Shown here: piece after piece, positions 37,454 to 45,062 of the stretch
Numbering within the stretch: the first letter of the stretch is position 1
How the letters are laid out: each line of letters begins with the position of its first letter
Source: Marivivens donghaensis
Lineage (GTDB): Bacteria; Pseudomonadota; Alphaproteobacteria; Rhodobacterales; Rhodobacteraceae
Direction: 5' to 3'
DNA length: 64,000 nucleotides
NCBI RefSeq assembly: GCF_011806565.1
Contig: NZ_JAATOP010000010.1
Location: forward strand, 1-64,000
Made by a program: the position numbers and the translations under genes
The notes under the pieces: model-generated
The model's database searches: none
What the model saw: the letters and a program-made list of their open reading frames with translations, nothing else
What the model was told of the DNA's origin: nothing

Positions 37454-39031
37454 TCAGTACCATGCGTCCGGCATCGATGCTTTGTGCTGGGCGATGAAGT
37501 CCTTGAGCGCGCCGTCGATTGCGGGGTCAAGGTAGGGCGCCTCGAACTCTTGCAGGATCTTCTTCCACCGCTTGTTGGCACGTAGCGCGCTGTCTTCCTT
37601 GCCTTGCTCGGCCCACGTCTCCCACGGCTGGTCGTCGTTCATGCCGCTGTCCCAATATGCGGTCTGGTAGTGGCGCAGGGTGTGGTCGGTGGCAAAGAGG
37701 TGCTCCCCCGGTCCGAACTGGGCCAGCGCGTCAAAGGCGAGCGTGTCCTCGTTGACCTCCATCCCCTTCATATACGCATGAAGAGCGCCGCACATGTCAC
37801 TGTCCAAAATGAATTTTTCGTAGGACATGGACAGAAGGCCGTCGAGGAATCCGGCCGAGTGGAGGATGTAGTTCGCGCCGCCCTGAATGGCCGACATCAT
37901 CGACATCATCGCCTGCTGCATGGCCTGACCGTCGGGCATTTTCGAGGTGCTGAAGTTACCTGCGCAGCGCAGTGGCAGGTTTATGCGGCGGGCAAGCTGT
38001 CCCATCACCAGCGAGCCGAGCGCGGGCTCCGGCGTGCCGAAGGTGGGCGATCCGGTGCGCAGCGACATCGACGACAGGAACCCTGCGAGGACGGCAGGCG
38101 CGCCCGGACGGACAAGCTGGGTCAGCGCGCAGGACGACATCGACTCCGCGAGGCACTGCGCCACTGATCCCGCCATGGTCAGCGGGGACACAGCGCCGCC
38201 CAGAAGGAACGGCAGATGGATCGAGCCCTGACCGGCAGCGGCATAGGTCCGGATGCCCGCCGCCGTCACGCCGTCGAGCACCAGCGGCGAGGTCGTGTTG
38301 AAGTTACCCATGATCACGCAGTGCTGGTCGACAAACTCCGCACCGAACAGAATGCGGCACATCTCGATACTGTCGGCGGCACGTTCGGGTGCGGTGATGG
38401 AGCCGAGGAACCCGCGATCGGAATAGCGCATGTGGGCGTAGACCATATCGAGGTGACGCTTGTTCACGGGCACGTCCGTCGGCTCGCAGATGGTGCCGCC
38501 CGAATGGTGCAGCCACGGCGAGGACTGGCCCAGCTTCACGAGGTTCTCGAAATCCAGAATGGTCCCGTAGCGGCGCGTCCCGTCAGCATCCAGAATAAAC
38601 GGAGAGCCGTAGGAGGGCGCGAAGACCGCAGCCTTTCCGCCGATCTGCACGTTGTTGGCGGGGTTGCGGGCGTGCTGGGTGAACTCGGCGGGCGCGGTTT
38701 GCAGGATTTCGCGGATCATGCCCGGCTCGAATTTGACGCGCCATGCTTTGGCCGCCGTTTCGGTGACGCTCGCGCCGGCCTCGCGGTAGAGGCGCACGGT
38801 TTCTTCGTCCTCGCGTACTTCGATCCCGATCTCGGCAAGGATGCGGTCGGCGGTCGCTTCGATTTTCTCCAGCGAACCCTCGTCCAGCAGATCGTAGGTC
38901 GGGATGTTGCGGGTGATAAAGGGCACGCGCAGGTGCAGGTTCTGACCCGGCTCGCTGCTCCGCTCCGTATGGCCGGAACCGCGACGCTTGCGACGTCCTG
39001 ATTTTGCGGGGGGTACTGCATCATGGATCAT
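37454..39031 (-). CDS. MttB-superfamily methyltransferase without pyrrolysine
   Basis: The 525-residue protein belongs to the trimethylamine:corrinoid methyltransferase family (TIM barrel; FITRNIPTYDLLDEGSLEKI, GGTICEPTDVPVN, GYSSPFI-like stretch FAPSYGSPFILDADG). The reading frame has no in-frame TAG, so it lacks pyrrolysine like the glycine-betaine (MtgB) and proline-betaine enzymes. The start at 39031 follows AGGAG; an upstream extension to 39145 has no family match. Known members pass the methyl group to a corrinoid protein, but none is encoded nearby. The adjacent demethylase-type flavoprotein and divergent GcvA-type regulator suggest catabolism of a quaternary amine. Confidence 0.85.
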   Translation of the reverse strand: MIHDAVPPAKSGRRKRRGSGHTERSSEPGQNLHLRVPFITRNIPTYDLLDEGSLEKIEATADRILAEIGIEVREDEETVRLYREAGASVTETAAKAWRVKFEPGMIREILQTAPAEFTQHARNPANNVQIGGKAAVFAPSYGSPFILDADGTRRYGTILDFENLVKLGQSSPWLHHSGGTICEPTDVPVNKRHLDMVYAHMRYSDRGFLGSITAPERAADSIEMCRILFGAEFVDQHCVIMGNFNTTSPLVLDGVTAAGIRTYAAAGQGSIHLPFLLGGAVSPLTMAGSVAQCLAESMSSCALTQLVRPGAPAVLAGFLSSMSLRTGSPTFGTPEPALGSLVMGQLARRINLPLRCAGNFSTSKMPDGQAMQQAMMSMMSAIQGGANYILHSAGFLDGLLSMSYEKFILDSDMCGALHAYMKGMEVNEDTLAFDALAQFGPGEHLFATDHTLRHYQTAYWDSGMNDDQPWETWAEQGKEDSALRANKRWKKILQEFEAPYLDPAIDGALKDFIAQHKASMPDAWY

Positions 39032-39183
39032 CGCGCGTCTCCTGTTTTTCGCAGGAAAACTTTTCGACCTGACAGGCTGATTGGCAATTGCAGAAAAAGT
39101 AATCTTGGAATTAGCTGAAGTAACCTGAGAATAGTGAAGGCGCATCTATTGCGCGTTTTTCGCTCCTTAACCATGAGGTCAGC

Positions 39184-40065
39184 TTGGTCAAACGGCCCTA
39201 CAACCTTCCGCAGATGAGCGCGCTCGTCGCGTTCGAGGCCGCCGCGCGTCATGTCAGTTTCCGCTCTGCCGCTCAGGAGCTGAACGTGACACCCGCCGCG
39301 ATCAGCCATCAGGTCAAAGCGCTGGAGGCCGAACTGCGCTGTTCGCTCTTCTCCCGCCACCATCGCGGCGTCGCTCTGACGGAGGCAGGGGCGTATTTGC
39401 TCGTCGCCCTCCAGCGCGGGTTTGAAACGATGGCTGACGCGACCGACCAGCTTCGCCAGCGGACCGACCGCGCAGCTGTGACCATCGGTGTGTCGACGGC
39501 TGTCAGTTCACTCTGGCTCACCCCGAAGCTTGCGCGGTTCTGGCGCGAACACGGAGACGTCTCGGTCGCGCAGATCGTCAGCGACAGCAGCCAGCAACCG
39601 CAGGACTGTGACCTCAGCATTCATTACGGCGATATCAGCCGCGAAAAGGGCGCCTGCGATGTCCTGTTCCAAGATCAGGTGCAGGCTCTCGCCAGTCCAT
39701 CGTATGCCGAAAAGCACCCCGCACAAACCACCGCCGACCTCGCTCAGCTTTCGCTGATCCACATCGACGTGAATGAGACCGGCTGGGTCGACTGGACCCG
39801 TTGGCTCGCCAGTGCGGGCTATTCAGGCAAAATGCGCCCAGGCCACCGCGTAAACAACTACGTCATCGCGCTGCAAGCGGCAGAGGATGACATGGGCGTG
39901 GTCCTTGGCTGGACGAGCCTCACCCACAGTTACCTCGACACGGGGCGACTGGTGACGATGCTGCCGCACCGGATGGAAGCGACCGAGGTGTTCTACATCA
40001 AACTGCATCCGAATGCCTCAAACCGCGCGAAACTGGTCTACGACTGGCTGCTGAGCGGCGAATAA
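39184..40065 (+). CDS. GcvA-type LysR regulator
   Basis: The 293-residue protein starts in the GcvA style (LPQMSALVAFEAAARHVSF) with helix-turn-helix FRSAAQELNVTPAAISHQVKA and an effector domain (VTIGVSTAVSSLWLTPKLARF). Start is TTG at 39184, chosen because GAGGT lies 6 bases upstream and family members need the residues before the internal Met. It is divergent from the MttB operon with about 150 bases between, so it probably controls that operon. Its 3' end overlaps the convergent LysR gene by 28 bases. Confidence 0.87.
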   Translation: MVKRPYNLPQMSALVAFEAAARHVSFRSAAQELNVTPAAISHQVKALEAELRCSLFSRHHRGVALTEAGAYLLVALQRGFETMADATDQLRQRTDRAAVTIGVSTAVSSLWLTPKLARFWREHGDVSVAQIVSDSSQQPQDCDLSIHYGDISREKGACDVLFQDQVQALASPSYAEKHPAQTTADLAQLSLIHIDVNETGWVDWTRWLASAGYSGKMRPGHRVNNYVIALQAAEDDMGVVLGWTSLTHSYLDTGRLVTMLPHRMEATEVFYIKLHPNASNRAKLVYDWLLSGE

Positions 40066-40988
40066 AGCCTCGCGAAACACTCTGCGATCTGCCCCCTGAG
40101 CCACCGATGGCCGGGGGCATTATCGGAGCGGCGGTTCCACAGCATCATCAGCGGAATATCGGCTCGGTCCACCGGCAGGGGATGGCGCGTGATGCCGTGA
40201 TGCGGGCCGAGGCGGTCGATCAGGTGTGAGGGCATGGTGCCGATCACCTCGCTCCCCTTCACTGTAGCGAGCACGGCGGAAAAAGTCGGCAGAGTTGCGA
40301 TGATGTTCCGCTTGCGGCCCATCTTGGTGAGGATCAGGTCCATATCGTCCAGCGTGCGGCCGTCGGGTGAAAAATGGACGTGCGAGAGGTCGCAGGTCAG
40401 ACCCAGCGGGATCTGCTCGCCATCAGCAATGCCCGCCGAGGTCAGACGCTTGTTGCCGGTTCGCGCAATGAACTCAAATCGTGTGGTGACCAAGTGCTGA
40501 CGGTTTACCCATTTGGGCATGTCCAGATCGGGCCAGAACGCGATGTCGACCGTGCCGTTTTCCAGCGCGTCGAGCGTGGTGCCGAACACGCGGTCCACCA
40601 TGATGATTTGCAGGTTCGGGGCTGAGAGGCGGATGTTCTCCAGCAGGCGCGGCATCATCAGTTCGGAAAAGAAGTCCGACCCCGACAGCCAGATCCGTTC
40701 GTTCAATCGCGCAGGGTCAAGGTCGGTACCGTAGTCAAGCAGACCCGATATCGCGGTCAGCGCCTTTTCGACCTCGGGCCGCAATTCCAAGGCCACGGCG
40801 GTCGGCGTCAGCTTGTGGCCCGCGCGAACGAACAGCGGGTCACCCAGCGCGTCGCGCAACTTTCGCAAAGACGTCGACGCGGCGGGTTGCGACACGCCCA
40901 GACGCTCCGCCGCTTTGGTGACGGAGCCCTCCGCGAACAGTGCAGCAAAGACTTTGAGAAGGTTCAGGTCGAACGACTGAATATTCAT
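40038..40988 (-). CDS. LysR-family regulator (NodD/NahR-like)
   Basis: The 316-residue protein has the N-terminal motif SFDLNLLKVFAALFAEGSV and helix-turn-helix VTKAAERLGVSQPAASTSLR, typical of the NodD/NahR group that responds to aromatic ligands. The effector domain is complete. The start at 40988 fits the family; an ATG at 41024 would add 12 residues. It is divergent from the cupin/membrane-protein pair at 41145, which it may regulate, and convergent with the GcvA-type gene, overlapping it by 28 bases. Confidence 0.87.
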   Translation of the reverse strand: MNIQSFDLNLLKVFAALFAEGSVTKAAERLGVSQPAASTSLRKLRDALGDPLFVRAGHKLTPTAVALELRPEVEKALTAISGLLDYGTDLDPARLNERIWLSGSDFFSELMMPRLLENIRLSAPNLQIIMVDRVFGTTLDALENGTVDIAFWPDLDMPKWVNRQHLVTTRFEFIARTGNKRLTSAGIADGEQIPLGLTCDLSHVHFSPDGRTLDDMDLILTKMGRKRNIIATLPTFSAVLATVKGSEVIGTMPSHLIDRLGPHHGITRHPLPVDRADIPLMMLWNRRSDNAPGHRWLRGQIAECFARLYSPLSSQS

Positions 40989-41144
40989 TTCATTTATGTA
41001 CGATATAACATCCAGAATATTCAATTATGATCGCACTCGGCGTAGGGTACATCCACGCAATTTAATTACAAACGGAGGTTTCAGAACTGAACGGGATGCC
41101 CGAAGGCACCCCGCTGGGAACCTGTATCTTCAAGGGGGGGCATT

Positions 41145-41579
41145 ATGGAACGAACCGAAGAGGTGAGCTGGAACAACGTCAGCTACCGCACCATCCTGAC
41201 CAAAGAGGCAACGAACGGCGCGATGTCGATCGTGGACTCCACGACACCGGCAGGCGAAGGGCCGCCACGCCATGTTCACGCCGCCGAGGACGAAGTGTTC
41301 ATCGTCCTCACCGGAGAGATCGAGATCTGGGTCGAGGGCGACCTGCGCCGTTTGGGACCGGGCGAAAGCGTGTTCATCCCGCGCGGCAAAGAGCACACCT
41401 TCCGCGTCTGCTCCGACACGCCGTCACGCCATCTGGTCATCCTGACTCCCGGCGGTTTCGAGGGCTTTTTCTACGAGGCCGCAGATCGGGATCTGAGCAT
41501 TCCGATGGACATGCCCGCCATCATCGAGGCGGGCAGCCGCTTCAATCTGACATTCACCGGCCCACCGCTGGGCGCCTGA
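41145..41579 (+). CDS. Cupin-domain protein
   Basis: The 144-residue protein is a single cupin_2 domain: motif 1 RHVHAAEDEVFIVLTGEIEIW holds two His and a Glu ligand, and motif 2 PGESVFIPRGKEHTFR holds the last His. It resembles quercetin-dioxygenase-like cupins of unknown substrate. GGGGGG and a moderate ribosome site lie before the start. The next gene begins 17 bases later, so they form an operon, divergent from a NodD-type LysR gene. Confidence 0.85.
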   Translation: MERTEEVSWNNVSYRTILTKEATNGAMSIVDSTTPAGEGPPRHVHAAEDEVFIVLTGEIEIWVEGDLRRLGPGESVFIPRGKEHTFRVCSDTPSRHLVILTPGGFEGFFYEAADRDLSIPMDMPAIIEAGSRFNLTFTGPPLGA

Positions 41580-41596
41580 CAAAAGAGAAGACAGCT

Positions 41597-41968
41597 ATGA
41601 ACTCTGTATCACAACGGTTTTTCGCGTTCGGCGCACTTTGCGCGCTGATTGGTATGGCTTGGGGGATCGTGATGTCCGCCACGGGGGACCACAGCCTTTC
41701 GCCAGCCCACGGACATCTCAACCTCATCGGTTTTGTCGCTTCGTCGGTGTTTGGCGCGTACTACGCGCTCAGTCCCTCGGCTGCGGCGTCGAAACTGTCG
41801 AACGTCCATTTCTGGCTGGCGGTCCTATCGGTCATCGTCATCGTGCCGGGTATCGTGATGGCATTGACCGAGCAGGGCGAGACATTGGCAAAGGTCGGTT
41901 CGATCCTGACCATCCTGTCGATGCTGCTGTTCTTCGTGACAGTGCTGCGCAACCGAGTCGGCGGTTAA
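41597..41968 (+). CDS. Small four-helix membrane protein with HGHLNLIGF motif
   Basis: The 123-residue protein has four hydrophobic segments (about 5-27, 37-58, 69-90, 98-117). The AHGHLNLIGFV motif at the second helix recalls small relatives of heme-copper oxidase subunit I found in many proteobacteria. The length and single His pair make it too small for an oxidase, and its role is unknown. It follows the cupin gene by 17 bases in the same operon. Confidence 0.7.
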   Translation: MNSVSQRFFAFGALCALIGMAWGIVMSATGDHSLSPAHGHLNLIGFVASSVFGAYYALSPSAAASKLSNVHFWLAVLSVIVIVPGIVMALTEQGETLAKVGSILTILSMLLFFVTVLRNRVGG

Positions 41969-42064
41969 TAGGGTCAGGAATCCTCTAGGTTGCCAAGCCG
42001 CACCCAGCGCTTTACGCTCGGGTCATTGGTCAAGGATTTCACAACGGGAGGGCAAGAGCTGAAC

Positions 42065-42130
42065 ATGCGTATCATCCGCCGACTTCAGCATGGTCCCCGT
42101 GTTGCCCTGCAAATCTGTTTGCAGGGCTGA
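42065..42130 (+). CDS. 21-residue leader peptide upstream of ABC-F gene
   Basis: An ATG at 42065, preceded by GGGAGG and AAGAG, opens a 21-residue frame (MRIIRRLQHGPRVALQICLQ plus Gly) ending in TGA at 42128-42130. The last codons lie inside a perfect hairpin that is incompatible with a second hairpin downstream. Leader ORFs of this size commonly precede antibiotic-resistance ABC-F genes, where drug-stalled ribosomes change RNA folding. The clustered arginines early in the peptide could aid stalling. No homologue is known to me. Confidence 0.55.
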   Translation: MRIIRRLQHGPRVALQICLQG

Positions 42131-42157
42131 CCGACGATTTCCATCAAAGGTCTGCCC
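42105..42157 (+). promoter_or_regulatory. Mutually exclusive hairpins (putative attenuator) before the ABC-F gene
   Basis: Hairpin A is CCCTGCAAA (42105-42113) with TTTGCAGGG (42118-42126), a perfect 9-bp stem with a 4-base loop covering the end of the leader ORF. Hairpin B pairs GGGCTGACC (42124-42132) with GGTCTGCCC (42149-42157), eight pairs and one mismatch, and shares GGG with A. A ribosome stalled on the leader would block A and allow B. A smaller stem, GCCGC-ATT-GCGGC (42161-42173), followed by AAAATTT, lies just before the gene. Confidence 0.55.
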
Positions 42158-42198
42158 AGAGCCGCATTGCGGCAAAATTTCTGTGACCCGAGATATCT

Positions 42199-43716
42199 AT
42201 GACCATTATCAATACCAATGCGCTGGGCGTGACCCTTGGCGACCCGCTTTTCTCTGACCTCAACCTGACTGTTTCCAAATCCGACCGCATCGGCCTCGTC
42301 GCCGCGAACGGGCGGGGGAAGACGACGCTGCTCGATTGCCTCGCGGGTGAGCACGATCCGACGACGGGCGACATCACCTATGCCCGCGGTCTCCGTGTCG
42401 GCTATGTGGAGCAATACGTGCCTGACGAGGCGCTGGGCGTAACCCTCTATGACTGGGTACTGGCCGCGCTGCCGCCCGAGCAGGTGGACTTCGAAAGCTG
42501 GCGCGTAGACGTGGTGCTGGACGAGCTGTCGGTGCCCGACGAGATGCAGCACAAGACGCTCGGCGAACTCAGCGGCGGCTGGCAGCGGACGGCGATGCTG
42601 GCGTCGGTCTGGGTGAAGGAACCCGATGTCCTGCTGCTGGACGAGCCTACCAACCACCTCGACCTCGAACGTGTGGCGTTGCTGGAGGCGTGGCTGGGCA
42701 ACCTGCCGCGTGAGACACCGGTGATCCTGACTTCCCACGACCGCGCGTTTCTGGACGCCACGACGAACCGCACCCTGTTCCTGCGGGCCGAAAATTCGCG
42801 CGTGTTCAACCTGCCGTTCTCGGCTGCCCGCGCTGCACTCGACGAGTCCGACGCGGCGGACGAACGCCAGCTGGCGAACGACATGAACAAGGCCAAGCAG
42901 CTGCGCCGTCAGGCGGCCAAGCTCAAGAATGTCGGCATCAACTCCGGCTCCGACCTGCTGCTGACCAAGACCAAGCAACTGACCGAACGCGCCGACAAGC
43001 TCGAGGCCGCCGCTCGTCCCGTCCACCGCGAACGGTCGGCGGGTGACATCAAACTGGTGAACAGCGGCACCCATTCCAAGGCGCTCGTCACGCTGGAGGA
43101 TATCGAGGTTCAAACGCCCGATGGCCGCGTTCTCTATAAGACCGGCCAAAAGTGGATTTCGCGCGGCGACCGTGTGGTTCTGCTGGGCGCCAATGGCACG
43201 GGCAAAACCCAGCTCGTCAGCCTGATCCAGAAGGCACTGATGGGCGAAGATGACACCGTGAAGTGCGCTGCCTCGATCGTACCTGCGTTTTCCGATCAGC
43301 ACCTGAGTATGCTTAGCGCCGCGGACACGCCAATCAGCGCCGTCACCAGCAACTTCAGCATCGGCGACGAACGCGCGCGGGCGTCACTGGCGGGCGCTGG
43401 CATCAATTTCCAGATGCAGAGCACGAACATCGACGCGCTGTCCGGCGGGCAGAAAGCGCGCCTCGCCATGCTGCTCCTGCGGCTGAGGAACCCGAACTTC
43501 TACCTCCTCGACGAGCCGACAAATCACCTCGACATCGAAGGGCAGGAAGCACTTGAGGCCGAGCTGATCGACAACGACGTCTCCTGCCTGCTCGTCAGCC
43601 ACGACCGCACATTCCTGCGCAACGTCGGCAACCGCTTCTGGTGGATCAAGGGCAAGCGGCTGGTCGAAATCGACGATCCCGAGGAATTTCTGAGGGGGGA
43701 GATGGCCCGAGGTTAG
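42199..43716 (+). CDS. ABC-F family ATPase, possible ribosome-protection factor
   Basis: The 505-residue soluble protein has two ABC domains and no membrane segment. Domain 1 has a slightly altered P-loop (AANGRGKTTLL), signature LGELSGGWQR and Walker B LLLDEPTNHLDLE. Domain 2 has GANGTGKTQLV, signature LSGGQKARLAML and DEPTNHLDIEGQ. A charged linker of about 80 residues (AADERQLANDMNKAKQLRRQ onward) corresponds to the P-site tRNA interaction motif. ABC-F proteins act on ribosomes, either in translation or in antibiotic protection. The leader ORF and hairpins upstream favour an inducible resistance type. Confidence 0.88.
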   Translation: MTIINTNALGVTLGDPLFSDLNLTVSKSDRIGLVAANGRGKTTLLDCLAGEHDPTTGDITYARGLRVGYVEQYVPDEALGVTLYDWVLAALPPEQVDFESWRVDVVLDELSVPDEMQHKTLGELSGGWQRTAMLASVWVKEPDVLLLDEPTNHLDLERVALLEAWLGNLPRETPVILTSHDRAFLDATTNRTLFLRAENSRVFNLPFSAARAALDESDAADERQLANDMNKAKQLRRQAAKLKNVGINSGSDLLLTKTKQLTERADKLEAAARPVHRERSAGDIKLVNSGTHSKALVTLEDIEVQTPDGRVLYKTGQKWISRGDRVVLLGANGTGKTQLVSLIQKALMGEDDTVKCAASIVPAFSDQHLSMLSAADTPISAVTSNFSIGDERARASLAGAGINFQMQSTNIDALSGGQKARLAMLLLRLRNPNFYLLDEPTNHLDIEGQEALEAELIDNDVSCLLVSHDRTFLRNVGNRFWWIKGKRLVEIDDPEEFLRGEMARG

Positions 43717-43722
43717 CCCTTT

Positions 43723-43751
43723 GAGGCGGCGGCCGCGATTGCCGCCGCCTC
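43723..43751 (+). terminator. 11-bp GC hairpin after the ABC-F gene
   Basis: GAGGCGGCGGC and GCCGCCGCCTC form a perfect stem with a 7-base loop starting 6 bases past the stop. No T-run follows; it likely still ends or protects the ABC-F message. Confidence 0.65.
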
Positions 43752-43861
43752 TGACAAACTGCCAGCGACCAGCCGCATAAATTGTCCCAATTTGCAAAGC
43801 TCTGTGTTACGCTCGCAATTGTTAATGCTGTTTTATTTGTTTTTTGGTTTTCGGGGTCTGT

Positions 43862-44323
43862 ATGTTTGTTCCCATCGAGAAGGCGCGATATCAGCTCGCG
43901 ACCATCTGGTTTGCTGCTTTCGGCCTGATTTTTCTCTGCCTGATCGTGATGACGTCCACGCCCCGTTTGGGGGCGGAAAGCGCGCGTATCTGGAACTGGG
44001 CGCTCCCGAATTTCGTCCCGACGCTCGGCTTGATGACGAGTGTCCTCGGTGCAAGCGCGATCCAGTCCAAGAGATCCAAAGAGCAGAAAGTCCGCAGAGC
44101 ATTCTGTCGTCTCGCTGTCGGGATCTCCGTGTTCTACGTGCTGGTTTTGCTTCTGGTGCTTCTTATGCCGAGCATCAATTGGTGGATGGGAGTTGAAACA
44201 CCGACCGGCCCGAAGATCGTGAGCCATCTAGAGAATTCCACGATCTTCATGGGTCCACTTCAAGGTATCGTCATCGCCGCGATGGGCTTTTTGTTCTTCG
44301 TAAGAGAAGACAGCGATGCTTGA
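43862..44323 (+). CDS. Hypothetical inner-membrane protein
   Basis: The 153-residue protein has hydrophobic segments near residues 14-34, 47-66, 85-108 and 132-148, with a basic cytoplasmic loop (SKRSKEQKVRRAF). No family is recognised. The ATG at 43862 is used; an in-frame TTG at 43844 is possible. Its 3' end overlaps the lipoprotein gene by 8 bases, and the patatin gene follows, so the three form an operon. AT-rich DNA upstream (about 43800-43855) is a plausible promoter. Confidence 0.65.
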   Translation: MFVPIEKARYQLATIWFAAFGLIFLCLIVMTSTPRLGAESARIWNWALPNFVPTLGLMTSVLGASAIQSKRSKEQKVRRAFCRLAVGISVFYVLVLLLVLLMPSINWWMGVETPTGPKIVSHLENSTIFMGPLQGIVIAAMGFLFFVREDSDA

Positions 44324-45041
44324 GACGCTGCGACGAACTCTCGGAGTGCTCTTTGCATTGCTGCTTTTCGCGTGCTCGGAGGGTGCAGAAAGTCCCTCGG
44401 ATGAGGGGGAAATCTCCGCAAAGCCGCCCACACTATTTCCGATGCCCGCACCGCGACCTTCGCGAGACGTGGTGCTGAGCGTAGCTCGCCTCAAAGACCA
44501 GTTCGGCCCTGTTGAAACACTTGCAGATGCCGAGCTTGCATTGCGTGATGCGTTGCGTTCGGCAGGCTATCACAGCTTCGGCTCGCTCCGTACTCCGGGT
44601 GGAGGATTCGCGCTTTTGACGCCGGTTGAGCAGATCTATTCGGACGGGGCGATCATCGACGGGCCGGAGCGTTGGTATGAGGATTTTGACCGCATAACCT
44701 GCGGTTCCAATTTTCTGTCGTGCATTCTCAACGGTCTGTTTTCGTTGCCAGTTGGGTACTACCGTGTCCTGGCCATCGTGGTGACTGACGAAGAGCTCAA
44801 GATCAATCAGAACGTCCAGTTCAGCCGCGATGAAATCGACCGTCAGCTTGGCGCAGGTCGGCGCGATCCGGACGCTGCATTGAAGGACATAGCGATCAAC
44901 AAAGAGCACGATGTCTGGTTCCTCGTTTATGAATTCAGGTTGGACGAGACGGATATCGAAACGCCCATACCTGTCCTGCCGCAGATTGCCATACCAGCAG
45001 CGAACCATCTGGTAGCGGTGGATTTCGCGAGGTTCCAATAG
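44316..45041 (+). CDS. Hypothetical lipoprotein
   Basis: The 241-residue protein has a lipoprotein signal: MLETLRRTLGVLFALLLFAC, with the lipobox LFAC and Cys20 as the acylated residue. A proline-rich linker (about 36-49) precedes a soluble domain with SAGYHSFGSLRTPGGGFALLTPVEQI and a probable disulfide pair (ITCGSNFLSCILNG). No known family is recognised. It would sit in the outer membrane or periplasm, between the membrane protein and the patatin-like lipase in one operon. Confidence 0.72.
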   Translation: MLETLRRTLGVLFALLLFACSEGAESPSDEGEISAKPPTLFPMPAPRPSRDVVLSVARLKDQFGPVETLADAELALRDALRSAGYHSFGSLRTPGGGFALLTPVEQIYSDGAIIDGPERWYEDFDRITCGSNFLSCILNGLFSLPVGYYRVLAIVVTDEELKINQNVQFSRDEIDRQLGAGRRDPDAALKDIAINKEHDVWFLVYEFRLDETDIETPIPVLPQIAIPAANHLVAVDFARFQ

Positions 45042-45062
45042 TTTTGTTAAGTGGTTATTTCT

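Noticed and set aside
37454-39031. MttB as a pyrrolysine-containing trimethylamine methyltransferase
   Set aside because: The frame has no in-frame TAG and reads straight through the barrel to a normal stop.
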